Of a stretch of 38,202 nt of DNA, positions 18,041 to 27,500 are shown one piece after another (within the stretch, counting starts at the first letter, position 1; each line of letters begins with the position of its first letter). This DNA is from Planctomycetota bacterium (GTDB lineage: Bacteria; Planctomycetota; UBA1135; GCA-002686595), in NCBI GenBank assembly GCA_002686595.1, contig NYXZ01000047.1, positions 1-38,202 of the forward strand, given 5' to 3'. The notes beneath the pieces were generated by a model that was given only the letters and a program-made list of their open reading frames with translations, was not told where the DNA came from and made no database searches. The position numbers and the translations under genes were made by a program.

Positions 18041-18227
18041 CTGGCCGGCACCACCTGGTACTTCCAGACCTGGTTTAGGGACCCCTGGGCCGGTGGCGCG
18101 GGCTTCAACCTCTCCGACACCGCCGGCATCAGCCTGGTGCCCTAGCTCCGCCATTACGGCTGCCTGGGACACCGAACTCGCTGCGAGGATCGGGGTCTCG
18201 TGGATCGCGCCTGTCCATTCAGCCTGC

Positions 18228-18233
18228 TAGGCT
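18228..18233 (+). promoter_or_regulatory. -10 element for a leaderless GT-C transcript
   Basis: TAGGCT ends exactly 6 bases before the ATG at 18240. No Shine-Dalgarno is seen and no clear -35. Confidence 0.5.
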
Positions 18234-18239
18234 GCTGCC

Positions 18240-19988
18240 ATGGCCCACGCCGCGCCCACCTCCGCTGCAAGGATCCGCGTCCCCTGGGCCTGGCTCGTGG
18301 CTCTGGCCGTCTTGGTCTGGGCCGTCTCAGCCTGGCACCTGGACTTCATCTGCGATGACGCCTTCATCTCCTTCCGCTACGCCAAACACCTGGCGGCGGG
18401 AGAGGGCCTGGTCTTCAACCTCGGCTCCCATCAGCCCGTGGAGGGCTACACCAACTTCCTGTGGGTGGTCTACCTCTCGCTCTTCGAGCCCGGCGGCTAC
18501 TTGCACACGCGCTTCTTGGACACGCCCACCATCGCCCGCCTCAGCTCGGGCCTCTGTGGTCTCATCCTGCTCCTGCAAATGGCCGCCTACCTGCGCCGCA
18601 GGCCGGACCTTTCCGACGCCGCCCGGGCCGCAGGACTGCTCTTCTTGGCCACCTTCCCCCCCATGGCCCTGTGGTCCAGCGGCGGCCTGGCCACCATGCC
18701 CGTTGCCCTGTTCATCTTCCTCGCCTTCCGCACCCTGCTGGACAGCACCGGGCTTCACACGGATTCAAAGACAGGGCCAGCCGCAATCGCCGAGCGCCGC
18801 TTCCCCGGCATTTGGACCGGCATCTGGGCCGGCCTGTGGGGAGTGCTGGCGGTCCTGACCCGCGCCGACGGATTCCTCTGGATCGCGGGCATCTGCCTGT
18901 TGGCGGCCCTTTCGCCCCGGTGCCGGGAACGCTCATTCCGCCGCTCGCTTTTCACCTTTGCCACGCTCACCGCCCTCGCCCTGGCCGTCCACTTCAGCTG
19001 GCGCCACAATTACTACGGCGAGTGGCTACCCAATACGGCCCGGGTCAAAACCGGACTTTCGGCCCTGCGTCTGGAACGCGGAGCCAAGTATGTACTGGCC
19101 TATCTGTGCGCCGTGCCCTCCGCGGGCCTGGCGCTGGCCTGCGCCTGTTACGCCCTGCGCCCCCCCCGTACACGACGTACACGGCGTACACGAGGTACAC
19201 GGGTAGAACCAAGCGCCAACGGCGACGCCGAGACGCGCCTCCTCGCCTTCCAGGGCCTGGCTCTTTTCCTCGGCACCGCCGTCTACGCCCTGTGGGTCGG
19301 CGGCGACTTCATGCCCTTGGGGCGCTTCCTGTTCCCCGCGGTTCCCTTTCTGGCCCTGGCCTTCGCCGCCGGCCTGGGGCGCCTTGGAGCAAACGGCAAA
19401 GCGGCGCGGCCCTGGGCGGCGGCCATCGTCGGCGCCTCGGCCATCATCCTCTCGGGCCTGTCCCTGGCCGACATCCACCCCGTCCCCCTGGCCCTGCGCC
19501 AGGCCCTGGACTTCCGTTGGAACGAGCCCCACTACCAAACCGAACTGGAGATGCGCGCCGGCATGGACGAGCGCGCGCGTAATTGGACGATCCAGGGTCG
19601 GGCCCTGGCCCTCTACACGCGTCCGGACGAGACCATGATCCTCTCCGCCGTCGGCGCCCAGGGGTACTACTCAAACCTCTTCCTCTACGACAACTACGGC
19701 CTGGTGACACGGGAGGTCGCCCAGCGCGACGCGCCCCTCAAACGCTCCTCCCCCGGCCACGACAAACGCGTGCCCTCTGACTTCTTTTTCGACCGGCACC
19801 CGGACTATCTGGGCTCCCTGCTCTCCCATCCCTACCTGCCGGAAACCGACGGCCTGCCGGCGGCCCCGGGCCAGAGTTGGTACGAGCATCCCTGGGGCAA
19901 ACGGGTCACCATCGAGCGCTATCCCCTCTACCCGGAAGACGGGTTTGCAGCGGGATTGGAACTGCGCCTCTTGCGCTTCAAGCGCTGA
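18240..19988 (+). CDS. AftB-like GT-C membrane glycosyltransferase
   Basis: A 582-residue integral membrane protein. After the first helix it has the hallmark luminal motif DDAFISFRYAKHLAAGEGLVFN followed by HQPVEGYTNFLWVV, as in the large bacterial group related to mycobacterial arabinofuranosyltransferase AftB. These enzymes use polyprenyl-phosphate sugars, with the Asp pair in the catalytic loop. About ten helices and a short C-terminal periplasmic region follow. Residues about 310-321 are an Arg-Thr repeat (TRRTRRTRGTR) encoded by four 9-bp units in a cytoplasmic-looking loop. It is divergent from the queF/GT-C operon, and together they suggest a small envelope-glycan locus. The sugar is unknown. 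Confidence 0.8.
   Translation: MAHAAPTSAARIRVPWAWLVALAVLVWAVSAWHLDFICDDAFISFRYAKHLAAGEGLVFNLGSHQPVEGYTNFLWVVYLSLFEPGGYLHTRFLDTPTIARLSSGLCGLILLLQMAAYLRRRPDLSDAARAAGLLFLATFPPMALWSSGGLATMPVALFIFLAFRTLLDSTGLHTDSKTGPAAIAERRFPGIWTGIWAGLWGVLAVLTRADGFLWIAGICLLAALSPRCRERSFRRSLFTFATLTALALAVHFSWRHNYYGEWLPNTARVKTGLSALRLERGAKYVLAYLCAVPSAGLALACACYALRPPRTRRTRRTRGTRVEPSANGDAETRLLAFQGLALFLGTAVYALWVGGDFMPLGRFLFPAVPFLALAFAAGLGRLGANGKAARPWAAAIVGASAIILSGLSLADIHPVPLALRQALDFRWNEPHYQTELEMRAGMDERARNWTIQGRALALYTRPDETMILSAVGAQGYYSNLFLYDNYGLVTREVAQRDAPLKRSSPGHDKRVPSDFFFDRHPDYLGSLLSHPYLPETDGLPAAPGQSWYEHPWGKRVTIERYPLYPEDGFAAGLELRLLRFKR
19168..19203. repeat. Four 9-bp repeats inside the AftB-like gene
   Basis: Four in-frame GTACACGNN units encode an Arg/Thr-rich loop insertion. 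Confidence 0.85.
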
Positions 19989-20189
19989 ATTAGGGTCTGG
20001 CACCCGCGTCCTGGAGTCCAAAACAAGCCAAAACAGTGGGTTGGGGGAAAAACCGGTGGCAGCACGCCCGTCCCGGTGCAGAATGTCGGATGATCCTTCG
20101 ATAAAGGAGTTGCTCCCGGAGGGGCGTCTGAAACCGCCCACCCACGGGCCGCTGCCCGCGGAACGCCAACTCGGCCCAGAGCCGCCTCG

Positions 20190-20195
20190 TAGGAT
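20190..20195 (+). promoter_or_regulatory. Possible -10 element of the metal-efflux operon
   Basis: TAGGAT lies 13 bases before the ATG at 20209. The spacing is longer than at the leaderless starts, and no recognisable CueR, CopY or CsoR operator was found in 19989-20208. Confidence 0.25.
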
Positions 20196-20208
20196 CCAAC
20201 ACCGGACC

Positions 20209-20787
20209 ATGTCAGCCACCCAGACCACAGCCCAGAAGGCCCTTGGATTGCTCCTGGGCCTGCTGCTCTTCTTGCAGAGCGCCAGCGCCCTGCCGGCGCC
20301 CTGTGCTTTGATCCTGGCCGCCGGTTTGGGACCCGCCGAGGCAAGCGGGATCGAGTGCTGCTGCGCCGGTCCCCAGGCTCCACAGGCCCTTTCCCCCTGC
20401 TGTCGCCCAGGGGCGAGCACTGACCAAACCCCGGACTCCCCCGGCCCGTCCATCGAGCGCGACGGTTGCGGTTGTCGCATCGCGCCCCTTCCCAACCAGG
20501 AACCGGCCCGGCCCGCCACGGTTGGCGTGGACGGCCAGGACTTCCCCCGCCACCTGCGGGACCAGGCCCGCCGCAGTTCCCAGGCCCTCGCCGGCCCCCT
20601 CTTTCAATGGGACCGAGCTGGCTCCCAGCGCGCCGGCGCCTCCCCACCGCCGGGGGAGCTAACCCCCGCCAGCTCCGCCCTGTCGGCCCCGCCCCGGCCC
20701 TTGGTCGCCTTGGGCGCCTTGGCCGCCATGGCCATCGGATCCGGCGGCTCCTGGGCCCAGCGGGTCCTGGGCACGGCTCTGCTCTAG
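20209..20787 (+). CDS. Cys-rich exported protein at the head of a Cus-type efflux locus
   Basis: A 192-residue protein. Residues 11-28 form a strong signal peptide or anchor (ALGLLLGLLLFLQSASAL). The mature N-terminal part has eight cysteines in clusters: C32, C50-C51-C52 (ECCCAG), C64-C65 (SPCCRPG) and C87/C89 (DGCGCR). A Pro/Ala-rich polar stretch follows, with a final hydrophobic segment (LVALGALAAMAIGSG). I do not recognise a named family. Position upstream of genes for a TolC-like, a CusB-like and a CusA-like protein suggests a periplasmic thiol metal-binding or sensing partner (inference). The ATG at 20209 directly precedes the signal sequence; an in-frame ATG at 20083 would add 42 polar residues. 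It is separated from the efflux genes by 239 bases, so it may have its own transcript. Confidence 0.65.
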   Translation: MSATQTTAQKALGLLLGLLLFLQSASALPAPCALILAAGLGPAEASGIECCCAGPQAPQALSPCCRPGASTDQTPDSPGPSIERDGCGCRIAPLPNQEPARPATVGVDGQDFPRHLRDQARRSSQALAGPLFQWDRAGSQRAGASPPPGELTPASSALSAPPRPLVALGALAAMAIGSGGSWAQRVLGTALL

Positions 20788-20801
20788 GGTTCCCCCTGAG
20801 C

Positions 20802-20820
20802 CACGCCCTGATCCGGCGTG
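20802..20820 (+). terminator. Small hairpin after the Cys-rich gene
   Basis: CACGCC, a 7-base loop, and GGCGTG lie 14 bases past the stop codon. There is no T run, so termination is doubtful. Confidence 0.25.
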
Positions 20821-20987
20821 CTCTCCGGCTCCGCCGCGTCACCTGAGGCTTCCCCTTTGCCCGGGGAGTATCCCCCACGCGCCGGCGCCCGCCCGTCACG
20901 ACGGCGAGGGACTTCCCTTCCCCGTCCCTGGATCGCGCCCTGTCCCGATCCCCCTCCGCCCTCCACCTCACGCCCTCCGGAGGAGTC

Positions 20988-21022
20988 GGAACCCAATTGG
21001 AACCCAATAGGGGTTGGAACCC
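20988..21022. promoter_or_regulatory. Repeated GGAACCCAAT elements before the TolC-like gene
   Basis: GGAACCCAAT occurs twice back to back, followed by GGGGTTGGAACCC. The segment contains the palindrome CCAATTGG (20993-21000) and an inverted AACCC/GGGTT pair. It ends 4 bases before the ATG at 21027. It could be an operator or a translation-control hairpin; it could also be another simple tandem expansion. Confidence 0.35.
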
Positions 21023-21026
21023 AGCT

Positions 21027-22523
21027 ATGAAGCACACAAAACGACTACACACACTCCTGGCCGCGGCCTCGCTCTTGGCCCTGCATGCCTGCGTCAGCGC
21101 TGACGCGGAGCGCGCCATCGCCCGCGCCGAGCCCGGTTACGACCCGGCGCTGCGCACGCAGACGGCGCCCCGCTCGCCCGCGGCTGAAAAGCTGGGCTCA
21201 CCCATGCCCGCGGCGTCACCGTCGTCGCTCGGGATGCCGACGGCTCCGAGGTCAGTGCCGCCCCTGTCCCTGGACGAACATGTGCGTTGGGCGCTGGAGC
21301 ACAATCCCGCCCTGGGCGTGTTCGGCCAAGAGTACGCCGCCAGTGCCGAGCTGCCGCGCCAGGTGAGCTCGGCGCCGAACCCCAAGCTCTCGGTGACCCA
21401 CTACGCAGAGCCCATCCAGACCCGCGTCGGCCCCCAGAACCTCGCCCTGGGGCTGACCCAGGCCCTGCCCTGGTTCGGCACCCTGGCCCTGCGCGGCGAG
21501 GCGGCACAGAGCCGGGCCGCCGCCGCGGGAGAGCGCCTGCGCGGCGTTCAACTGGAGACGGTCCGGGCCGTGCGCCGGGCCTGGAGCGAACTCGCCTATC
21601 TCGCCCGGGCGGAGGTAGTGCTGGAAAAGAACATGGCGTTGCTGGAACTGCGCGCCCAATCGATGCGCGCGCGCTTTGCCACCGGCTCGGCCAGCCACGG
21701 TCAGTTGGTGCGCACGGATCTCGAAAGGGATCGCTTGGAGGATCGCCTGGCCGCCCTGCGCGGCCGCGGCGCTCCGGCTCGCGCGCGCCTGGCCCGGGCC
21801 CTCGGCACGCCCCTGCCGCGGCCAACGACAACGCCCGCCGACTACGGTGGTTTGCTGGACGGGCACGCCTACCGCGGCGAGGGCGGGGAAAGCGCCGTGC
21901 CGACTCGGCACCCGGAGCTGCGTTCGGCCCAAGCGGTGATCGAAGCAGCCCGCGCCCAGGAATCCCTGGCGCGCAAGAAGCGCTACCCGGACTTCGCCCT
22001 CGGGCTGCGCTGGATTGCCACCGGCGATGATGACGGCATGGGTGGTCTGGACGCGGGCCAGGACGCGCTGATGGCGACGCTGATGCTCGACTTGCCCCTG
22101 GATCGGGGACGGGTCGCCGCTGGTGAACGAGCAGCCCGCGCCCGGGGGCGTTCAGCCGCCCTGGCCCTGGAGCGCACGCGCCAGGATCTCGCAGCGCGTC
22201 TGGCCGCTGCCCGCTTTGATTTCGACGACGCCGGCCGTCGCATGGAGCTCTTTGAAAAATCACTGGTGCCCCGGGCCCGCGCGGCCCTGGCCGCCACGGA
22301 GCCCGCCTTCACCAATGGTGCCGCCAGCTTCACCGATCTGCTGGACGCCTACCGCGTGCTGCTAGACCTGGAACTCTCCCTGGAAGGCGCCCGGCGCGAC
22401 CGGGCCCTGGCCCGCGCCGACCTCGACGCCCTCCTGGCCCCCGCCATGGCCCCCGCCATGGCCAAAACACAGACCACGGTTCCCCTCTCCCATTCCGCCA
22501 ACCAAACCTCAACGGCCCGCTGA
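21027..22523 (+). CDS. CusC/TolC-like outer-membrane efflux lipoprotein
   Basis: A 498-residue outer-membrane factor of an RND pump. The signal peptide ends in a lipobox (LHAC, C22). Two OEP-type coiled-coil halves follow. NPALGVFGQEYAASAELPRQVSSAPNPKL opens the first, and NGAASFTDLLDAYRVLLDLELSLEGARRDRALARADLDALL closes the second, as usual for this family. The protein would form the trimeric exit duct of the pump. It ends in a small 12-bp duplication (APAMAPAMA). The ATG at 21027 is favoured because it directly precedes the signal peptide. The CusB-like gene starts 4 bases after its stop, so this is an operon. Confidence 0.9.
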   Translation: MKHTKRLHTLLAAASLLALHACVSADAERAIARAEPGYDPALRTQTAPRSPAAEKLGSPMPAASPSSLGMPTAPRSVPPLSLDEHVRWALEHNPALGVFGQEYAASAELPRQVSSAPNPKLSVTHYAEPIQTRVGPQNLALGLTQALPWFGTLALRGEAAQSRAAAAGERLRGVQLETVRAVRRAWSELAYLARAEVVLEKNMALLELRAQSMRARFATGSASHGQLVRTDLERDRLEDRLAALRGRGAPARARLARALGTPLPRPTTTPADYGGLLDGHAYRGEGGESAVPTRHPELRSAQAVIEAARAQESLARKKRYPDFALGLRWIATGDDDGMGGLDAGQDALMATLMLDLPLDRGRVAAGERAARARGRSAALALERTRQDLAARLAAARFDFDDAGRRMELFEKSLVPRARAALAATEPAFTNGAASFTDLLDAYRVLLDLELSLEGARRDRALARADLDALLAPAMAPAMAKTQTTVPLSHSANQTSTAR

Positions 22524-22527
22524 TCCC

Positions 22528-24528
22528 ATGAACACCACCTCCAACAACACCGGCCTGCGCGGCGGTCTCTTGCGTCTCATGCTCCTGCTCGCCGCCGTGG
22601 CCCTGGGCTATGCCCTGCGCGAAATCAGCGGGCCCAAGCACGGCGCGCATGTTCCGGAACCCGGCGCCGAGCAGACAGAAGCCGCTGAGGTCAATTGGAC
22701 CTGTTCCATGCACCCGCAGATCATCCTGCCGGAACCCGGGGACTGTCCGATTTGCGGCATGGACCTGACGCCTGTCGATCTGGGCGGCGGCGGCGTGGGA
22801 GATCCGGACCAGGCCCTGTTGCGCACAAGCCCGGAGAGCCGGGCCCTGATGCAGATTCAGACAGTGCCCGTGGAGCGGCGTTTCGTGAACCGGGCGCTGC
22901 CCCTGGTGGGGCGCGTGGCCGTGGATGACTCACGTCTGGCGCACCTCAGCGCCTGGGTCGGCGGCCGCTTGGATCGCCTCTTCGTCGACACCACCGGCGT
23001 GCCGGTAATCAAAGGCGACCACATGGTCTCGATCTACAGTCCTGAACTGGTCGCCGCCCAGGATGAACTGCTGGCCGCCCTGGGAACACCGGCCGACAGC
23101 GGCGCGGCGGGGGTTCGGGCCAGCTACATCGAAGCCGCCCGGGAGAAGCTGCGCCTGCTCGGCCTGACGGTGGAGCAGCTCGGGGAAATCGAAGCGTCCG
23201 GAAGTTCCTCGCAACACATCACGATCCTGGCGCCGCGCAGCGGCACGGTCATCGAACAACATGTCTTCGAAGGCATGTATGTCAAAACCGGCACGCGCAT
23301 CTTCACCATCGCCGACCTCTCCCGGGTCTGGGTACTGCTCGACGCCTATGAGGCGGATCTGCCCTGGTTGCGTTACGGCCAGGAGGTCAGCTTCACCACG
23401 GACGCCGTGCCCGGCGAGGAGTTCCGCGGCCACATCGGGTTGATCGATCCCCTCTTGGATCCGCGCACGCGCACGGTCAAGGTGCGCGTCCATGTGGACA
23501 ACAGCACGGGACTGCTGAAGCCCGAGATGTTCGTGCGCGCTGAAGTGTCCGCCACCGTGGCGGGCAACGGGCGCGTGCTGGAACCACAGTTGGCCGGACG
23601 CTACCTGTGCCCCATGCACCCCGAGGTCAACGCCGAGGGCCCCGCGGCCTGTAGCGAATGCGGCATGGACCTGGTCCCGGCTGAAGAACTCGGCTTCACC
23701 GCTGGCGCTGACGGCAACGGACGCGCGCCCCTGGTCATCCCCACCAGCGCACCCCTGATCACCGGCCGCCGCGCCGTGGTTTATGTGGAGCTGCCGCCGG
23801 AGGAAGGCGCCAGCGGCCCGAGCGGAATCTTCGAAGGCCGTGAGATCGTTCTCGGCCCGCGGGCCGGCGCCTGGTATGTGGTCAAGCGCGGCCTCCTGGC
23901 TGGCGAGCGGGTGGTGGTCAATGGCAACTTCAAACTGGACAGCGCCCTGCAGATCCAGGCCCGCCCGAGCATGATGAGCATGGAGGGCGAGGACCCCGCC
24001 GCGCAGCCTGCAGCGCCGCGCCTCTCCCCCCAAGATGTGAAGCTCATCGAGGGCTTATTGACGGCCTATTTGACACTCCAGGAACACCTGGCCGGGGACG
24101 ACTTCCCCGCCGCCAAAAAGGTCGCCGCCGGCCTACCGGAGTTGTTTGGTACGCCGCCCTCTAAGGCCCTTGCGGATCTCGGCGAACGAGCCCAAGCGCT
24201 GGCCGCCGCCGCGGACATGGACCAACTGCGGAGCGCCTTCCAGCCCCTCTCCGACGGCCTGGCCCCCCTGTTGGCGGAACTGCCCACAGCAGCCGTGGCC
24301 GGCAGCGAGCCCCTGGTGCGCGCCCACTGCCCGATGGCCTTCGACTTCACCGGCGCCGATTGGATCCAGCGTGGTCGCGGCGTTTTGAATCCCTACTTCG
24401 GCGACGAGATGCTGACCTGTGGCAGCGTGGTCGAGGTCTACAGCGAGGCACTCCCCGCGCCTGACGCGCAAGATGGCCTTGAGCATCAAGGTCACGGTCA
24501 CAAAACGAGTGCAGGCGAGGACAACTAG
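22528..24528 (+). CDS. CusB-like membrane-fusion protein with two heavy-metal-binding modules
   Basis: A 666-residue periplasmic adaptor. After an N-terminal membrane anchor (about residues 13-30) comes a heavy-metal-binding domain, C59-x-M61-H62 ... C73-x-x-C76-x-M78. Typical CusB adaptor segments follow (APRSGTVIEQHVFEGMYVKTGTRIF; LSRVWVLLDAYEADLPWLRYGQEV; IGLIDPLLDPRTRTVKVRV). A second copy of the metal module, C361-x-M363-H364 ... C375-x-x-C378-x-M380, lies inside the adaptor. The C-terminal part (about 510-650) ends in AHCPMAFDFTGADWIQ...NPYFGDEMLTCGSV, like the DUF3347-type domain seen on some copper adaptors. It is much longer than E. coli CusB (about 400 residues). It should capture Cu(I)/Ag(I) and hand it to CusA. 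Its stop directly abuts the ATG of the pump gene. Confidence 0.93.
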   Translation: MNTTSNNTGLRGGLLRLMLLLAAVALGYALREISGPKHGAHVPEPGAEQTEAAEVNWTCSMHPQIILPEPGDCPICGMDLTPVDLGGGGVGDPDQALLRTSPESRALMQIQTVPVERRFVNRALPLVGRVAVDDSRLAHLSAWVGGRLDRLFVDTTGVPVIKGDHMVSIYSPELVAAQDELLAALGTPADSGAAGVRASYIEAAREKLRLLGLTVEQLGEIEASGSSSQHITILAPRSGTVIEQHVFEGMYVKTGTRIFTIADLSRVWVLLDAYEADLPWLRYGQEVSFTTDAVPGEEFRGHIGLIDPLLDPRTRTVKVRVHVDNSTGLLKPEMFVRAEVSATVAGNGRVLEPQLAGRYLCPMHPEVNAEGPAACSECGMDLVPAEELGFTAGADGNGRAPLVIPTSAPLITGRRAVVYVELPPEEGASGPSGIFEGREIVLGPRAGAWYVVKRGLLAGERVVVNGNFKLDSALQIQARPSMMSMEGEDPAAQPAAPRLSPQDVKLIEGLLTAYLTLQEHLAGDDFPAAKKVAAGLPELFGTPPSKALADLGERAQALAAAADMDQLRSAFQPLSDGLAPLLAELPTAAVAGSEPLVRAHCPMAFDFTGADWIQRGRGVLNPYFGDEMLTCGSVVEVYSEALPAPDAQDGLEHQGHGHKTSAGEDN

Positions 24529-27500
24529 ATGAGCCCCACCGACCTCGATCAGAGAAGCCCCGCGAAACACGGTACCCCCCATGAACACCGCGGCCCGGTC
24601 GCCGGCGTGTTGCGCTTTTGCCTGGAGAACCGGCCCGTTGTTTTCCTGCTGACGGTTCTGGCCATTGGCTGGGGGCTGGCGGTGGCGCCCTTCGATTGGA
24701 ATCTGGGCAGCCTGCCGCGGGATCCGGTGGCGGTGGACGCCATCCCGGACCTGGGCGACAACCAGCAGATCGTCTTCACCAAGTGGATGGGACGCTCGCC
24801 CCAGGATGTGGAGGACCAGCTGACCTATCCCCTGACCGTCAGCCTGCTCGGGACGCCGGGCGTGCGCACCGTGCGCAGCTTCTCCTTCTTCGGTTTCTCC
24901 ACCATCTATGTGATCTTCGAGGAGGAGATGGACTTCTATGAGTCCCGCAGTCGGTTGACGGAGAAGCTCGCCAGTTTGGACACGCGCCTCTTGCCTACCG
25001 GCGCGCGCCCGGTGCTCGGACCGGATGCCACGGCCCTGGGCCAGGTCTATTGGTACACGCTTGAGGGGCGCGATCCCGACGGCCTGCCCTGCGGCGGTTG
25101 GGATCTGGCGGAACTCCGCAGCGTCCAGGATTGGCAGGTGCGCTACGCCCTCTTGGGAGCCGGGAACGTGAGCGAAGTGGCCTCCATCGGAGGTTTCACC
25201 CGCGAGTACCAGGTGGACGTGGATCCGGATGCCATGCGCGCCAGCGGTGTTTCCCTGGAGGCCATCCTGCGGGCGGTGGGTTCCAGCAATGTGGATGTGG
25301 GCGCGCGCACCATGGAGATCAACCGCGCCGAGTATGTCATCCGTGGCTTGGGCTTCATCGAGGAACTGGCCGACCTGGAGAACGCCGTGGTGCGTGTGGC
25401 GGACGGCGTGCCGATTCGCGTGCGAGATGTGGCCACGGTCAGCAGCGGCCCGGCCACGCGTCGCGGGGCCCTGGACAAGGGCGGCGCCGAGGCCGTGGGC
25501 GGCGTGGTTGTCTCGCGTTTCGGCGCCAACCCGCTGGAGACCATTCAACGGGTCAAGGCCGTGATCGACGAGATCAGCCCGGGCCTGCCGACCCATGTGG
25601 TTCTCGACTGGGATCTGGTGACACGCGCTGAAGCGCAGAGCTACGCCCGGGACAGCGGCTTCGTCCCTTTCCTTGAGGACGCCAGCGGAACATCAACCGC
25701 CCACCTCGACCACGAGGCCTGGGTCAGCCATCTGCGAGCCCATCCACGAGAGCGCTGGCCCAACTGGGTCAATCTGAGCCAGGTCACTATCCAACCTTTC
25801 TACGACCGCTCGGAGCTGATCGGCGAAACACTCCAAACCCTGGAAACGGCCCTCACGGAAGAGGTGCTGGTCACGGTGCTGGTGGTGATCCTGATGGCCG
25901 CCCACCTGGGCAGCTCGCTGCTGGTCGGGGCGTTGCTGCCCCTGGCGGTGCTCTTCTGTTTTATTGCGATGAAAGTCTTCGGCGTGGACGCCAACATCGT
26001 TGCACTCTCTGGCATCGCCATCGCCATCGGCACCATGGTGGACATGGGCGTGGTGCTCTCGGAGAACATCCTGCGCCGTCTGCGCGAGGCGGCCCCCGGC
26101 GTGCCCCGGGGTCCCGTGCTCCTGAACGCCACGGTGGAAGTGGGCAGCGCCGTGATGACCGCCGTGGCCACCACGGTGCTCGGCTTCCTGCCGGTATTCA
26201 CCATGAGCGGCACGGAGGGGCGCCTCTTCGGCCCCTTGGCCTGGACCAAGACCTTTGCCCTGCTGGCCGCCCTGGTGGTGGCCCTGACGATCCTGCCCCC
26301 GGCCATGGCCATGCTCTTCCCGGATTCAGCGTTGGAAGAGCGCCGGCGCCCAACACGTCGCCGTCATGCCATCGCCATCCTGGCCCTGGCCGTGGGCCTT
26401 TGGCTCCTCGTCCAAGGCCACGAGCTGCCGGGCCTCATGCTCCTCGGCCTGGGCCTCTTCGCCCCCCTGCGCACCTTCTTCGGCAACCTGAACCCGGGTC
26501 CGGCCACCAAGCTGGTCAACGGTCTGGTGGCGGGAGCCGTCACCGTTCTGCTGGCACGCCACTGGGCTCCCCTGGGTGTCGAAGCCGGCAACGCCACCAA
26601 CCTCATCTTCGTGGCCGTCTGCGTCGGCGGCTTGCTGGGATTGTTCGCCCTGGTGCAGCGTTCCTATGCCCGCGTGCTCAACTGGTGTCTGGCCCACAAG
26701 CTGGCCTTCCTCAGTTTGCCGGGCCTGCTCCTGCTCTTCGCCCTGTGCATTTGGCTGGGTTTCGCGCGCACCTTCGCCTTCCTGCCCGGCGCGCCAGCGG
26801 AGGAGGGCACGGGCCTGCGGGCCAGCACCCTCTGGCAATCCCTGGACGAGGTCCTGCCGGGCCTGGGCCAGGAGTTCATGCCGGCCCTGGACGAAGGCGC
26901 CTTCCTCTACATGCCCACCACCATGCCCCACGCCTCGCTCGGGGAAACGATGGATGTCATGTCCTGGCAAGATCGCTCCATCGGCGCCATCCCGGAGGTG
27001 GACCTGGTGGTCGGCAAGCTCGGCCGCGCGGACACGCCCCTGGATCCGGCGCCGGTCTCCATGATCGAAACGGTCATCGGCTACAAGAGCGAGTACCGCA
27101 TGGGCGCCGACGGCCGCGTGGCGCTCTTCGCCTATGACAACAAGCTGCTGGAGTTTTTCCGCGACGATACGGGCGAGCTGATACCCGCTGCCGATGGCCG
27201 CCCCTTCCGTCAATGGCGCGAACACATCAAGACGCCGGACGACATCTGGGCCGAGATCCTAGCCGCCGCTGAGATCCCCGGCACCACCTCCGCCCCCAAG
27301 CTGCAGCCCATCGAAACGCGTCTGGTCATGTTGCAAACCGGCATGCGCGCCCCCATGGGAATCAAGGTCAGCGGCCCTGACCTGGCCACCATTCAAGATG
27401 TGGGCCTGGCCCTCGAAGGCCTCCTCAAGGAGGTGCCCGGCGTCAAAACCTCGGCCGTCTTCGCCGACCGCATCGTGGGCAAGCCCTACATCGAGCTGGA

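Noticed and set aside
20083-20208. Earlier ATG giving the Cys-rich protein 42 more residues
   Set aside because: It would bury the signal peptide behind a polar leader; the ATG at 20209 places the hydrophobic segment correctly.
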